58,197 nt of DNA from NCBI GenBank assembly GCA_021160245.1, contig JAGHCW010000154.1, positions 1 through 58,197 of the forward strand, in the 5' to 3' direction. Within the stretch, counting starts at the first letter, position 1. Each line of letters opens with the position of its first letter. This document shows positions 8,862 to 19,203 of this stretch, piece after piece. Position numbers and translations under genes: made by a program. Origin of the DNA: a bacterium. GTDB taxonomy: Bacteria > B130-G9. The notes under the pieces were generated by a model. It had not been told where the DNA came from, searched no databases, and saw only the letters and a list, made by a program, of their open reading frames with translations.

Positions 8862-9581
8862 ATGAAACCGGTTAAGGGGAGAATCCGCAGGACCTTCGTC
8901 GCGGGTCTTTTGGTTCTAATACCAATATCGATAACCTTCTTCTTGGTCTTCACGCTGGTTCAATGGACAGATGGCCTTCTGGAACTCGCGCTGCCGCTTC
9001 CGCGAGTTGTTGCGCTGCCCGGCTTGGGTCTCATTGTGCTGATGGCTCTGATATTCGCCGTAGGCCTCGTCGCGACGAATTTCATGGGCAAAAAGATCGT
9101 CGCGTTCGGCGAACGTATCCTGACCAGCATCCCCGTAATCAGGAGTGTCTATGTTGGCGCAAAAACGCTCGTTGAGGCATTCTCAATTCCCTCGATGTCC
9201 GCGTTTAGGCAGGTTGTTCTAATCGAGTACCCCCGCCGCGGAATGTGGGTCTTGGGCTTCGTCACAAGAAGCGTAAGCGAGGACGGCACTGGCATCGCCG
9301 GCGGAGGCAAGCTCAACATCTTCATTCCAACATCGCCGAATCCCACATCAGGCATGGTCGTGGTTATCCCGACTGACGAGGCGATATTTCTTGACCTATC
9401 GGTGAGAGAGGCCATAGAGTTCATTGTGTCAGGAGGCGTTTTGTCTCCAGCGGGTCAACCGTCGGAATCAGGAGCTCCTGACCGTATAGAACCGCTGCCC
9501 TGGCCCGAGCGCTCCGTGTTTGGCGGGCTGGCTGGAAGAGCTGAATCAAAGGTGAATCTGCCGGACCCCAGGGCTATCTAA
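8862..9581 (+). CDS. DUF502-family inner-membrane protein
   Basis: A 239-residue protein of the DUF502 family, whose function is not established. A basic N-terminus (KGRIRRTF) leads into TM1 (~10-31, with the typical GLLVLIPISIT). TM2 (~50-70, ending GLVATNFMGKK) follows, then the family hallmarks IPVIRSVYVGAKTLVEAF, then a soluble beta-rich domain with FIPTSPNPTSGMVVVIP. The tail after ~200 is not conserved in look. The length is slightly above the usual 200-220 residues. The start is the ATG at 8862 with only a weak GAGGG upstream. The neighbouring genes give no functional clue. Confidence 0.88.
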   Translation: MKPVKGRIRRTFVAGLLVLIPISITFFLVFTLVQWTDGLLELALPLPRVVALPGLGLIVLMALIFAVGLVATNFMGKKIVAFGERILTSIPVIRSVYVGAKTLVEAFSIPSMSAFRQVVLIEYPRRGMWVLGFVTRSVSEDGTGIAGGGKLNIFIPTSPNPTSGMVVVIPTDEAIFLDLSVREAIEFIVSGGVLSPAGQPSESGAPDRIEPLPWPERSVFGGLAGRAESKVNLPDPRAI

Positions 9582-9729
9582 TTGGCCTCAAGATTCGGAA
9601 TGTACAAGTCCGCGAATTGATATTTTGAGAATAGCAACACATTTACTGGAGCTAGCTATCAGGAGCGCTTGTATAGCTTATGAATCTGCTGCAATAACAA
9701 GAATAAGCACATAAAATAGGGGATTAGAT

Positions 9730-10608
9730 ATGTCACAGGCCAAGCGTGTGCTAGTGGTTGACGACGAAGAATCCGTGCGTGCGGTGCTCTCCAGGTTTCT
9801 GACAAAGCAAGGTATTAGCTTTGAGTGTGCAGATTCGGGGGAGAATGCCATCCAGTGTCTTCAAATGGAAGATTTCGATTTCGTCATAACTGATCTGATG
9901 ATGCCGGATATTGATGGCCTAGAACTCCTCCGGAGAATCAAAACCAAGAACCATAAGATGCCGGTCGCCATAATAACTGGATTCGGGACCTTGGAGATCG
10001 CCGTTGAGGCTTTAAGAAGCGGCGCGGTCGATTTCATCAAGAAACCATTTGACTTCAAACACATCAGCCAACTACTGGCTAAGGTATTCGACCGACAGGA
10101 ACGAGAGACAAGCCAGCAAAAGGCGATTAGCCACATTACTTCGGCAGCTCTCATATTGCCAAATGACATCTCAGTCTTGGAGTCCGCCGGAACAATTGCC
10201 TCAGCGGCGCTTGAGGGCCTGCCTGAATACAACGGCGTTTGCCTCGCCATTATAGAGTCGCTTACCAATGCCATGGAGCATGGGAACCTCGAGATCACTC
10301 ACGAGGAAAAAGACGAGGCAATATCAAATGGCAACTTCCATGAAATCGAAAGGAGCAGGCGAGATAATCCTAAATTGGGTCAACGGAAGATATTCCTGAG
10401 ATTTAGCTTAACCGGTGAGACCTTCACATGTGTAATCCGCGATGAGGGAAACGGATTTGACTGGAAGAATCTCCCCGATCCGAGAACACCGGAGAATATC
10501 TTCAATGCCAGTGGCCGAGGTGTCTTGCTCATTCGCTGCTACATGGATGACGTGAGCTGGAACGAAAAGGGCAACGAAATCACAATGACCAAGAAGCTCG
10601 GAAAATAA
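9730..10608 (+). CDS. Response regulator fused to RsbW-type HATPase domain
   Basis: A 292-residue two-domain signalling protein. Residues 5-120 are a CheY-type receiver with the acidic pair D11/D12, phospho-acceptor D55 (TDLMMPD), Thr83 and Lys105 (KKP). Residues ~155-290 are a HATPase_c_2 domain like the anti-sigma kinases RsbW/SpoIIAB. It has the N-box ESLTNAMEHGN (N180, H184, N186), the G1 box RDEGNGFD (D238, G240) and the G2 box SGRGVLLI (G262, G264). No DNA-binding output is present. This suggests that a phosphorelay controls a partner-switching or kinase-like output, but no STAS antagonist or sigma factor gene is nearby. AGGGG precedes the ATG. Probably monocistronic. Confidence 0.9.
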   Translation: MSQAKRVLVVDDEESVRAVLSRFLTKQGISFECADSGENAIQCLQMEDFDFVITDLMMPDIDGLELLRRIKTKNHKMPVAIITGFGTLEIAVEALRSGAVDFIKKPFDFKHISQLLAKVFDRQERETSQQKAISHITSAALILPNDISVLESAGTIASAALEGLPEYNGVCLAIIESLTNAMEHGNLEITHEEKDEAISNGNFHEIERSRRDNPKLGQRKIFLRFSLTGETFTCVIRDEGNGFDWKNLPDPRTPENIFNASGRGVLLIRCYMDDVSWNEKGNEITMTKKLGK

Positions 10609-10759
10609 AGCGATTGATAGGCGGAACATCTCTTCTCATTCGTTGCAGGACTGGCTTTCAGAGGCATTCTAGTGAGTGCATTTCACGCTGTTGCTACTTG
10701 ATCACGATTCCTATGAGGCAAGATGCGGCGGTTGGCCTTGTGTCTGCCCGAATATATAG

Positions 10760-11971
10760 ATGGGTGGAGACATGCCCCCAGATTCGACCTGTCAGACAAC
10801 ATCAGGAAGCTCGCCCGTAAGGACCGGACTCGATCTTTTTGCTGAGAATGCTCCTCACCAAGGACTGTCAATAGGCCTCGTCTGCAATCAGGCCTCGGTA
10901 ACGTATGATCTGCGGCATTGCATCGACGTCATCACGGAACGTAGCGGCAATTGCATCCGCGTGATTTTTGCTCCGGAGCATGGTGTTTTTGGCGATCAGC
11001 AGGCCCAAGAGGCGGTTCGAGATGGCCGCGATGAGAGAGATGGCCCAGCTCTCAAGACCATATACGGCCATCATCTTGCCCCTGACCAAGAGATGTTGGG
11101 GGAAATCGACACGCTGGTCTTTGATCTCCAGGATATCGGGGCGAGGTACTACACCTTCGTATGGACAATGCTCCACTGTATGCGAGCGTGCAAGGTCGCA
11201 AGAACACCTATTGTAGTTCTCGACAGGCCCAACCCTCTCAACGGCATAACGCTTGAAGGCAACATGCTTGACGGCCGCTTCGCCTCGTTCGTCGGGATGC
11301 ACCCGATACCAATTCGGCACGGGATGACCATCGGGGAGCTTGGGGGACTTCTCAACTCTGAGCAGGCCATTCATTGCGACCTGCGCGTTGTGAAGATGAA
11401 AAACTGGGAAAGGAACACATATTTTAATGAGACCGGGCTCATTTGGATTCAACCATCGCCGAACATGCCCACACTTGACACGGCCTTAGTCTATCCCGGT
11501 ATGTGCTTACTTGAGGGGACCAACATCTCCGAAGGACGTGGAACAACCCGGCCGTTTGAGCTATTTGGGGCGCCATTCATTGACGCGGATGCTCTTGTCA
11601 AAAGGCTCGATTCCCTGATGCTGCCGGGCGTGCGTTTTCTAAAAGCCGGCTTCAGACCCACGTTCGACAAATACTCCGGGAAGCTCTGCCGAGGCGTTCA
11701 ACTCCATGTCTTGAACAAAGAGACCTTCAAGTCGTATTTGACTGGAATTGCTGTGGTGTCCGCCGTTAGGCAGCTGCATCCCGAGCATTTTCAGTGGAAG
11801 ACGCCACCATACGAGTTCGAGACCGAGAGGCTACCATTCGACATTCTAACAGGGACGGACAAGATAAGGCTGGCGATCGAAAGCGACATGCCAATCGACC
11901 AAATAGAGTCTGGGTGGCAGCAAGAACTGGAGCAATTCCGCAGCTTGAGGGAGAAGTTCCTGCTATATTGA
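10760..11971 (+). CDS. namZ: NamZ-like exo-beta-N-acetylmuramidase (DUF1343/YbbC family)
   Basis: A 403-residue DUF1343 protein. The Bacillus subtilis relative NamZ removes terminal MurNAc from peptidoglycan fragments during cell-wall recycling. Typical motifs are VRTGLDLF, IGLVCNQASVT, the family hallmark FAPEHGVFG (with the conserved Glu), DLQDIGARYYTFVWTM, VLDRPNPLNG and EGTNISEGRGTTRPFE. No signal peptide is visible: the first ~20 residues are polar, so a cytoplasmic recycling role is more likely than secretion. The start is uncertain between ATG 10760 and ATG 10772. It stands alone, without other peptidoglycan-recycling genes. Confidence 0.88.
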   Translation: MGGDMPPDSTCQTTSGSSPVRTGLDLFAENAPHQGLSIGLVCNQASVTYDLRHCIDVITERSGNCIRVIFAPEHGVFGDQQAQEAVRDGRDERDGPALKTIYGHHLAPDQEMLGEIDTLVFDLQDIGARYYTFVWTMLHCMRACKVARTPIVVLDRPNPLNGITLEGNMLDGRFASFVGMHPIPIRHGMTIGELGGLLNSEQAIHCDLRVVKMKNWERNTYFNETGLIWIQPSPNMPTLDTALVYPGMCLLEGTNISEGRGTTRPFELFGAPFIDADALVKRLDSLMLPGVRFLKAGFRPTFDKYSGKLCRGVQLHVLNKETFKSYLTGIAVVSAVRQLHPEHFQWKTPPYEFETERLPFDILTGTDKIRLAIESDMPIDQIESGWQQELEQFRSLREKFLLY

Positions 11972-12082
11972 TGGCCGGCTTTGGGGGCTTTCGCTGCGGC
12001 TTAGCTCCCCTATTCATTGTGACGCAGAACGTGACATGGCCACAATGATGCTAATCTGCATCTCTGGCATTCGGCCTAAATC

Positions 12083-12111
12083 TTGACTTCTGGCCGTTTC
12101 ATGTTTATATG
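12083..12111 (+). promoter_or_regulatory. Putative sigma-70-type promoter upstream of the giant regulator
   Basis: TTGACT (12083-12088), a 17-bp spacer and TATATG (12106-12111) lie 65 bp before the start codon at 12177. I saw no GG-N10-GC sigma-54 promoter in this gap. Confidence 0.35.
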
Positions 12112-12176
12112 AGTATTGCTCCGGGGTTTCTCCATGATTACAGATTCGCTTGATGGAAAAGGCCTAAGAGAGGAAG

Positions 12177-15100
12177 ATGAAAAAAGGCAGCAATAACAGG
12201 GTAATTGATGGCCGCTACGAGGTCTTGTCGCGCATAGGAGAGGGCGGGTCCAGTGTGGTTTACAAGGCCTTCGACCGAAGTCTAGGTCGGGTTCTTGCCC
12301 TGAAGGAACTCTCGCGCGCGCAGATGACGAGCTCGGGATTCAGCTGGCGATTCAAGCAAGAATTCATGCTCACCGCTCGACTTCGGCACCCTCACGTTGT
12401 CAGTGTCTATGACTTTGGGACGACCTCGGATGGCAGATACTACTTCACAATGGACTTCGTGGAGGGGCGCTCAATCACGGACTGGTGTCGGGGGAAAGAC
12501 ACAAAGACCATAACCCCCTTGCTCCTTCAGGTGGCGATTGCCCTCGGCTATATACACTCACGCCAAGTGGTCCACGGCGACATAAAACCGAGTAACGTCA
12601 TGATCTGCCACAAGCCACCACAGGATAGCGGTCTGCCCCTTTCGAACTCAGAGCTTTATGATCACGGCTTCGCTGTCCTGATGGATTTTGGTCTGAGCAG
12701 CGTTCTCTCACAGCCATCTCTCTGCACCAGCGGAACCGTCGAGTACATGGCCCCAGAGCGGTTCTTGGGCTCATCTCCTGAGCGGCGGTCGGACCTCTAT
12801 TCGGTTGGGGTCCTGTTTTACGAGATTCTATCTGGGAATCTGCCTTTCTCTTCTAATACAATCGAAGGCTTCATAGAGCATCATCTGAAGACTGAGCCTG
12901 TTTCGCTCTCAACCATCGCGCCGGACACGCCACATCAGCTCTCAGAGATTGTGGCGAGCCTACTTGCAAAGCGACCCAGACAGCGCATCGTCTCGGCTGC
13001 CGCGCTCGTAACTCGTCTCTCAGATATGCTCGGAACGCGCGTCCCAAAAGGACTCGCTACGCGCCCCGACGTATGGCCAAAACAACTCTTCGGCCGCGAT
13101 GAGTCGCTCAAAAAATCGCAGAAGCTGATCTTGGGTCGCCTCAGTGGCTCAGCCTACTCAGCGATGTTCAACGAAGAACCCCCCTTCTCCCTGCAGGAGT
13201 ATCACGATCGCCTCCTCGCGGTCCGGGTTCAAGGCGCGAGTGGCTCTGGCAAGACGGCCTTTCTGGATTTGATGAAGTCAGAGCTGCAGCTTGTCGAGCT
13301 CAGCACGATGGTCTCGCCACCAGGTTCACGGGTCCTAGACGCGTCGAGTTTCATCTCCACTACGCTTGCAAGCGTGGGTATTACACATGTAGAGGCAGAA
13401 GGCAAAACGGCTGCTTTGGGCCAAGCGCCCGCGAAGCAAATTAGAATAGCCAGACCGCCGGAGAGCGCTTGGCCGAAATTGCTGAAGGACTTTGCCGACC
13501 AAGTGGTTGCGGCATCTCAAGCTCGTCCGCTTGTTTGGATGCTGGACGACTACGATCTACTGGATGAGAAATGCAAGCAGACACTTGCCGTTGTTGTTCG
13601 AGCAGCGTGTAGGATGCATGCGGGCCGGAGAATAGCAATCGTGCTGACAAGCGCTTTGGGCGCGGGGACGGAGCTCGATGAGCTCTCCGATGCTGTGGAC
13701 ACGGAATCTATCGAAATGCTCCCTCTGGACGAGACTCAGGTCTCGGAGTGGCTTGACGCCGCGTTCATGCCGAACTCGTTTCCGGCCAAAGTCGCCACAG
13801 CAGTCCACAACAAGACCGACGGCTTGCCTGCCATTGTGGGCCTCTGTATCGAGGCGATTGCTGAAAAGGACATGGTCTTCCTACACGACGGGCACTTCGA
13901 GATCAAGATGCAGCGCCTCAACGAGCTATCCGTGCCAAAAAGCGTAGCGCAGGTTTTTGAGTCGAGGATTTCCCGTCTGACTAATGTAGCCAAGTCCGTT
14001 CTTGTGAAGGCCGCTGTTCTAGGAGAGCCATTCTCGCCAGCGCTGATGATAGGACTTGGAGGGACCTCAACCTCGGCTATGCTTGAGGGAGTTGATGAGC
14101 TATCGAAGTTCGGTCTGATTGTGGCATCTGGTGAGAACAAGGAGACTGCGCGTTATTCGCTCCCAAGTCGCGCCGTGGCCGACGCGGTCACCGCAAGGCT
14201 TTCCGCAGAGGAGAATGCCGCAATTCATCGGCTCATTGCGGAGGGTTGCATCGCTCTTGCCGCAAAATTTAAGGTCGATAAGTCTGGGCCGACGGAAGCT
14301 GTCAACGAGGCCGGTCCAGAGGGATTCGCACACCTAAAAGCAATCGGCGCGGTCCATGCGGCGATTGCAGGTTTAAGCGATACTCTAAGCAACGAGTACG
14401 AGGGGGCTTACGCTTTTCTACAGAGTCGATTCAGGCATGATGACGCAAGGGCAATCACAAAGAGCATGATAATTCAGGCGAAGGAGGCTTCAGACGCCGC
14501 TCTTCTTCAAAAACTACATCTCAGGCTTGGACATCTTAATTTTATACTCGGTGATCTCGACGAGTCAATCGCGGCCTTCGAATCGGGGCTCTCCCGCTCA
14601 AGCGAGGCGACCTGCGATCTCACGGGCGAAGTCGAGGCAGTTTGCAGGCTGGGTATCATCTACTGCGGCCGGGGCAAGTGCGAGGAGGCGCGCGAGCTCT
14701 ATATGAACATGGTCAAGCGACTTGAGGCCTCGAGTTGCGACTTGCCGAATGAAGCGACCATTTTCTCCTCAATTGCACGACTCTATACTTTCCTTGGGCA
14801 GAGCTATTTTGGGCAAAACGACCACGATTCGGCGAGGGTCGCCTTCGAGAAAGCTCTGGGCGCAATACCGGCGCCAATTCTTCAATCCCTTGAGACTGAT
14901 GAGGCGCAAAGCGAGAGCGATCTCCCACCTGCCGGCGCCGACTACCTTCCCAGACTGTTTCGGAATCTAGCGATAATTGAGGATACTGCCGACCATTTTC
15001 AGCAGGCCAAAGTGCTTAGCCTAAAGGCGATACGCGCCGACGCGCTTGTGCAGGATATGTCCGAGCATGCCCGAAACCTCGTAACTCATGGCATGATCAG

Positions 15101-17639
15101 CCAACATCTAAGGGAATACGACGAGGCGGAGAGAGCGTACAATGAGGCGCTTGAGTTCTTCGGGAACGAGGGCTTCAAAGAGGGCATTCTGGTCGTTCGG
15201 AATAATCTCGCCTCAATACTCGAGACAAGGGGTCGATTAAAGGCAACAGCGTTTCAGTTTGAGCAGGCCCTTACCACTGCGAAACAGCTGGGAAACAAGT
15301 ACGCGATAGCATGGACACTCCGCAATCTCGGATATATGCTGTTCCAGCAGGGCTGGTTAAACGAGGCGAAGCGCAAGGAGAAGGAGAGTCTCGCCCTCTG
15401 CAAGGAGAATGGATTTCACGAGGTGAGTATTTGGTGTCATCTTGACACGATCGACATCTCGCTAATAGAGGGGGAGATTGGCGCCGCAAAATCAGCGTTG
15501 AGGATGGCGCGGAAATCAGCTCCGAAAATCGATAGCCAGTCCCTTACGCTGAGAATTGACCTCGCCGAATCGAGCATCGCCAATGCCGAGCTCAATTTCG
15601 GACGAGCCAGCGTAATGGCATCCCGGGTCCTTCCGAATTCGCAGCATCTGGAGGACTCCGATATCGCGTGGGCGCACCGCGAGCGCTCAAAGGCGGCATT
15701 GGGATTAGGTGAATTCGACTCGGCGATGCGCGACATCTCGGAATGTCTTAAGATTGCCCACGCCTCACTTGGGATCAGAGATAAGGCGCTTTGTCTTGCG
15801 CTCTCCGCCAGGGCGAAGGAGGCTATGTCCGACGTTCAAGGAGCGACCGATGATGCCCGTTCGGCGATTGACTTGTTCAAGGAGATGGAGGCATTCCTGG
15901 ATGTGGGGCATCTGGCTGAATATCTCTCTTCTCTTCTGCTCAAGCTCGAAAGCCGACAAGAGGCGCTTCTCATGCTTGAGCTCGCTCGAGACCAGTTCGC
16001 CGGGCTGGACATGAGGGACGAGGCTGCGCGGCTGGACGATCGCATCGAGACTATAAGATGGGGGCACGAGGCGCAGGATAGCCGTGGCTCGCTCGCTGCA
16101 AAGGCCTTCTATGAGGTAACACGGCTCTTTGAGTCTCTCGATGATCTTGATGAGCTGCTCAACTGCGTGATGGACGCCATTATTGAGATATTAGGCGCGG
16201 AGCGTGGTTTGATAATGCTCAAGCATCCTGATACAGGGGCTCTTAAAACGCGAGTGGCCCGTAACGTCGATAAGGAGACGATTGCGGATGTGAGGCGGAT
16301 TAGCAAGAGCGTCGTCCAGCGCGTGGTTGATCTCGGCAAGCCAATTGTAACAACAAATGCGCAGAGTGACCCTAGGTTCCAGCAAAGCAAGAGCGTGTCG
16401 CTATTCGACATAAGATCGATTGTCTGCGTGCCATTGGTTATAGGGAAAGAGGTTGCGGGCACGCTCTATGTGGATAGCAGTTTGTCGGCCACCGTATTCA
16501 CAAAGGAGGACCTATACTTGCTCTCGGCGTTCGCAACACAGGCCTCAATGGCAATAGAGAATGCTATGCTGCTTGAGAGGCTGAAGCGGCATAAGGACGT
16601 TCTTGTTGCAGAGAACATTGAGCTGAGAGAGGCCGTTGCGACGAATTTGGTCTTCTGCGATATTGCAGGCGAGAGCTCGGCAATGCGCAATGTATTCAAA
16701 AAGATCGAGCAGGTGGCGGATGCCGACGTCAACGTCCTTGTTAATGGCGAGAGCGGCACAGGAAAGGAATTGGTCGCGAGGGCAATCCACTTCAGCGGAA
16801 AGAGGAAGGACAAGCCCTTCATCAAAGTCAATTGCGCCGCGATTCCAGAGAGCCTCATGGAGAATGAGCTGTTTGGGCACGAGAAGGGCGCTTACACAAG
16901 CGCGGACGCTTTGAAGATAGGCAAGTTTGAGGCTGCGAATGGGGGTTCACTATTTCTTGACGAGATCGGCGATCTTCCGCTTGGTCTCCAAGCCAAGCTG
17001 CTCACAGCGATTGAGAACAAGGAGTTCCAGAGAGTTGGTGGAACGCAGACCATCCATGTTGACGTGAGGATTCTCACGGCGACGAATAAGGACCTCAAAA
17101 AGCTTATTGGACGCAAGGTGTTTAGAAAGGATTTATTTTACAGGATCAACGAGATGCCGATATGGCTTGCCCCACTACGGCAGAGGAAGGAGGACATTCC
17201 GTGTTTGGTGGAGCATTTCATGGGCAAGTACCGGGATGAGTTCAACTCGCCACTCAAAGAGATCAGCGGAGCCGCGTTCTCGCGCCTCATGCAGTACGAT
17301 TGGCCCGGTAACGTGCGGGAGCTTGAGAGCGCGATAAAGCGGGCCTTGATAGAGGTCTCGGAGCCTGTCTTGGGTGAGCATCATCTCGGTTATCTGCCTC
17401 TTCACGCAACCGGCGGTGATGGGACGCCGCGCGAACAGATGACGCACCTCATTGAGTCTCTTTCTGATGACGATGTTGAGCTGAAGGAAATGCTCTCGCT
17501 GCTGGAGGAGGGCATCCTGAGGCAAGCTATTGAGATAAGAGGTTGGAGCATAAGAAAAACTGCCCAACATTTGGGTATATCGAGAAATACTCTTAAAGCG
17601 AAGCTCGCTAGCCACAACATAGAAATATCGGGTGCATGA
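12177..17639 (+). CDS. Giant regulator: Ser/Thr kinase - STAND ATPase - TPR - GAF - sigma-54 AAA+ - Fis HTH
   Basis: An 1820-residue cytoplasmic fusion. Residues 14-285 are a Hanks-type kinase with G-loop [10 protein letters not shown], Lys43, catalytic HGDIKPSN (D135), DFG (170-172) and APE (192-194); all catalytic residues are present. Residues ~303-600 are a STAND/AAA-type ATPase with Walker A GASGSGKT (353-360) and the Walker B-like LDDYDLLD. Residues ~770-1290 are TPR repeats. Residues ~1307-1475 are a GAF domain. Residues ~1500-1740 are a sigma-54 activator AAA+ domain with Walker A GESGTGKE (~1524) and the sigma-54-contacting loop GAYTSA in place of GAFTGA (~1571). Residues ~1778-1815 are a Fis-type HTH. 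It should sense protein partners and small ligands, phosphorylate, and activate sigma-54 promoters. It overlaps the next gene by 8 bp. Confidence 0.93.
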   Translation: MKKGSNNRVIDGRYEVLSRIGEGGSSVVYKAFDRSLGRVLALKELSRAQMTSSGFSWRFKQEFMLTARLRHPHVVSVYDFGTTSDGRYYFTMDFVEGRSITDWCRGKDTKTITPLLLQVAIALGYIHSRQVVHGDIKPSNVMICHKPPQDSGLPLSNSELYDHGFAVLMDFGLSSVLSQPSLCTSGTVEYMAPERFLGSSPERRSDLYSVGVLFYEILSGNLPFSSNTIEGFIEHHLKTEPVSLSTIAPDTPHQLSEIVASLLAKRPRQRIVSAAALVTRLSDMLGTRVPKGLATRPDVWPKQLFGRDESLKKSQKLILGRLSGSAYSAMFNEEPPFSLQEYHDRLLAVRVQGASGSGKTAFLDLMKSELQLVELSTMVSPPGSRVLDASSFISTTLASVGITHVEAEGKTAALGQAPAKQIRIARPPESAWPKLLKDFADQVVAASQARPLVWMLDDYDLLDEKCKQTLAVVVRAACRMHAGRRIAIVLTSALGAGTELDELSDAVDTESIEMLPLDETQVSEWLDAAFMPNSFPAKVATAVHNKTDGLPAIVGLCIEAIAEKDMVFLHDGHFEIKMQRLNELSVPKSVAQVFESRISRLTNVAKSVLVKAAVLGEPFSPALMIGLGGTSTSAMLEGVDELSKFGLIVASGENKETARYSLPSRAVADAVTARLSAEENAAIHRLIAEGCIALAAKFKVDKSGPTEAVNEAGPEGFAHLKAIGAVHAAIAGLSDTLSNEYEGAYAFLQSRFRHDDARAITKSMIIQAKEASDAALLQKLHLRLGHLNFILGDLDESIAAFESGLSRSSEATCDLTGEVEAVCRLGIIYCGRGKCEEARELYMNMVKRLEASSCDLPNEATIFSSIARLYTFLGQSYFGQNDHDSARVAFEKALGAIPAPILQSLETDEAQSESDLPPAGADYLPRLFRNLAIIEDTADHFQQAKVLSLKAIRADALVQDMSEHARNLVTHGMISQHLREYDEAERAYNEALEFFGNEGFKEGILVVRNNLASILETRGRLKATAFQFEQALTTAKQLGNKYAIAWTLRNLGYMLFQQGWLNEAKRKEKESLALCKENGFHEVSIWCHLDTIDISLIEGEIGAAKSALRMARKSAPKIDSQSLTLRIDLAESSIANAELNFGRASVMASRVLPNSQHLEDSDIAWAHRERSKAALGLGEFDSAMRDISECLKIAHASLGIRDKALCLALSARAKEAMSDVQGATDDARSAIDLFKEMEAFLDVGHLAEYLSSLLLKLESRQEALLMLELARDQFAGLDMRDEAARLDDRIETIRWGHEAQDSRGSLAAKAFYEVTRLFESLDDLDELLNCVMDAIIEILGAERGLIMLKHPDTGALKTRVARNVDKETIADVRRISKSVVQRVVDLGKPIVTTNAQSDPRFQQSKSVSLFDIRSIVCVPLVIGKEVAGTLYVDSSLSATVFTKEDLYLLSAFATQASMAIENAMLLERLKRHKDVLVAENIELREAVATNLVFCDIAGESSAMRNVFKKIEQVADADVNVLVNGESGTGKELVARAIHFSGKRKDKPFIKVNCAAIPESLMENELFGHEKGAYTSADALKIGKFEAANGGSLFLDEIGDLPLGLQAKLLTAIENKEFQRVGGTQTIHVDVRILTATNKDLKKLIGRKVFRKDLFYRINEMPIWLAPLRQRKEDIPCLVEHFMGKYRDEFNSPLKEISGAAFSRLMQYDWPGNVRELESAIKRALIEVSEPVLGEHHLGYLPLHATGGDGTPREQMTHLIESLSDDDVELKEMLSLLEEGILRQAIEIRGWSIRKTAQHLGISRNTLKAKLASHNIEISGA

Positions 17640-19122
17640 GACAATGACTAGCAATGATCAGAGTTCAATTCGGGAGATTATTTACAAAAAGGACTTCAAA
17701 AGGCTGCCCAGTGGGCTCTCTCTCTCAGCGGATGGCTCTCACACGTCCCTGATCGTGCCGAACCACGAAGTGATGATGCTCGATCCTTACGGCAAGGTGC
17801 TCTGGAAGGGGAATGTGGAAGGCAACGTCTCCCACGTCTATACAACGGCTGATGCATCTATCACGGTCGTTAGCACAACTCGGGGGCTTTTTTACTTCGA
17901 TAAACAGGGCAAAGAAATCCGTAGCATCAAGGAGCCCGTCTCGAGGGCTATCGTCGAGGCAAATGGGAGGTTCACATTCTTCTGCATCTCGGACAGCGTC
18001 AAGGTATCGTCCTCAATATCTCTTCACGATTCGCTCAAGAAGGGCTTTCTTCAAAGGAAACCCGGCGCGGTAGTCTGGAAGGCAAAATTCGATGAACTAA
18101 TTCAATTCATAGGCGCCTCTCGCGATTGTAGCGCGGTGGTGGCCGGCTTCTCGAGGCGCGTTCTCAGTTTGGATTCCAATCAGAACGTGCGCTTCGACCT
18201 GAAGGTCTCCTCCACGATCAAGGGATTGGCGGTCAACTCGGACGCGTCGCACATTGTCTTTTCGACAGCGGACGGCCGCGTGACGTCTCTTCACGGGGAC
18301 GGCAGCGCGCGATTTGTGGCCGACCTGGGTGAAGATATTGGTCCTCTGGACATAAGCGCGGACGGACGCTTAACCATTGCGCCCGCAAGGTCAAAGCCCG
18401 CTATTCTGCTACTCGACAACGCAGGTAATGTGCTGTGGCGTTTTGTGGTTCCCAGGCCGATGAATGTCCGCATCTCGGATGAAGGCTCGGTTTTCGTCGT
18501 CTGCTGCGCGGACGGGCAGTTCCTTGCCTGCGGAAACTACTATCTAGACGCTGACTCCCGAATCGAGCACGCGCTCAAGATGATCGGGAAGAAAGAGCAC
18601 ACCAGACTCTGCCTTAGGGCGATGCTAACCGAGGGGGAGAATGGTCTTTCAGCCTTGCTAGGAGCCATTAAAGACGGCCTAGTTCAGGACGACGCGTGCA
18701 AATTCATAGGGCGCTTCTCAGATGAGTCGCTCCGTGATTTCACTCGGGCGGCTATTCTATACAATACGTCGGATCGGCTCTTCGGATGCTTCGCGTCGTT
18801 TTATGAACGGGCATTGCCCTTTTTGTTGCGCGAGCTTGCAGATATGGAGGACGCAAAGAGTCGCGCTTTTCTGGCGAAGCTAGACGCGTCGGCCTCGGCC
18901 ACAGAAGACGCCAGGCTCTATGACCTTCTTGGTCTTCTGCACTTGGGTCAGGGGAAGATGCAGATGGCGCTTAAGTATTTTTACAAAGCAGCAGGCATGG
19001 ATGACGCGCCGGAGGAGGCCGCCGAGCATCTCCGAAAGGCCATAGAGGAAAATGCGTCACAGAAATCCACTACGAGTATCGACTTGCTATTCACCAAGTT
19101 CATCAAGCCGAATGAGATGTGA
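17632..19122 (+). CDS. Cytoplasmic beta-propeller protein with C-terminal TPR-like tail, coupled to the giant regulator
   Basis: A 496-residue protein with no signal peptide. Residues ~15-310 are WD40/YVTN/PQQ-like propeller blades, with repeated units of the type [LI]-S-x-D-G and [VL]-L-W-[KR]. Residues ~320-480 are helical and contain a TPR-like unit ([26 protein letters not shown]). It starts at GTG 17632 inside the regulator gene, or at ATG 17644 just after it. Overlapping start and stop codons suggest translational coupling and a stoichiometric partnership. A likely role is a sensor or scaffold feeding the kinase/sigma-54 regulator; this is inference from the operon only. I do not recognise a named family. 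Confidence 0.8.
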   Translation: MHETMTSNDQSSIREIIYKKDFKRLPSGLSLSADGSHTSLIVPNHEVMMLDPYGKVLWKGNVEGNVSHVYTTADASITVVSTTRGLFYFDKQGKEIRSIKEPVSRAIVEANGRFTFFCISDSVKVSSSISLHDSLKKGFLQRKPGAVVWKAKFDELIQFIGASRDCSAVVAGFSRRVLSLDSNQNVRFDLKVSSTIKGLAVNSDASHIVFSTADGRVTSLHGDGSARFVADLGEDIGPLDISADGRLTIAPARSKPAILLLDNAGNVLWRFVVPRPMNVRISDEGSVFVVCCADGQFLACGNYYLDADSRIEHALKMIGKKEHTRLCLRAMLTEGENGLSALLGAIKDGLVQDDACKFIGRFSDESLRDFTRAAILYNTSDRLFGCFASFYERALPFLLRELADMEDAKSRAFLAKLDASASATEDARLYDLLGLLHLGQGKMQMALKYFYKAAGMDDAPEEAAEHLRKAIEENASQKSTTSIDLLFTKFIKPNEM

Positions 19123-19203
19123 TTCTGAAAAGAAATAAACGGCGACTCAATCATCGGTGCGTATGAGGCGCCTACCACTTTTGCATTAGGGAGTGATTTT
19201 GCG

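Noticed and set aside
11972-12176. Sigma-54 promoter controlling the giant regulator
   Set aside because: No GG-N10-GC element with proper context was found; only a sigma-70-like pair is visible.
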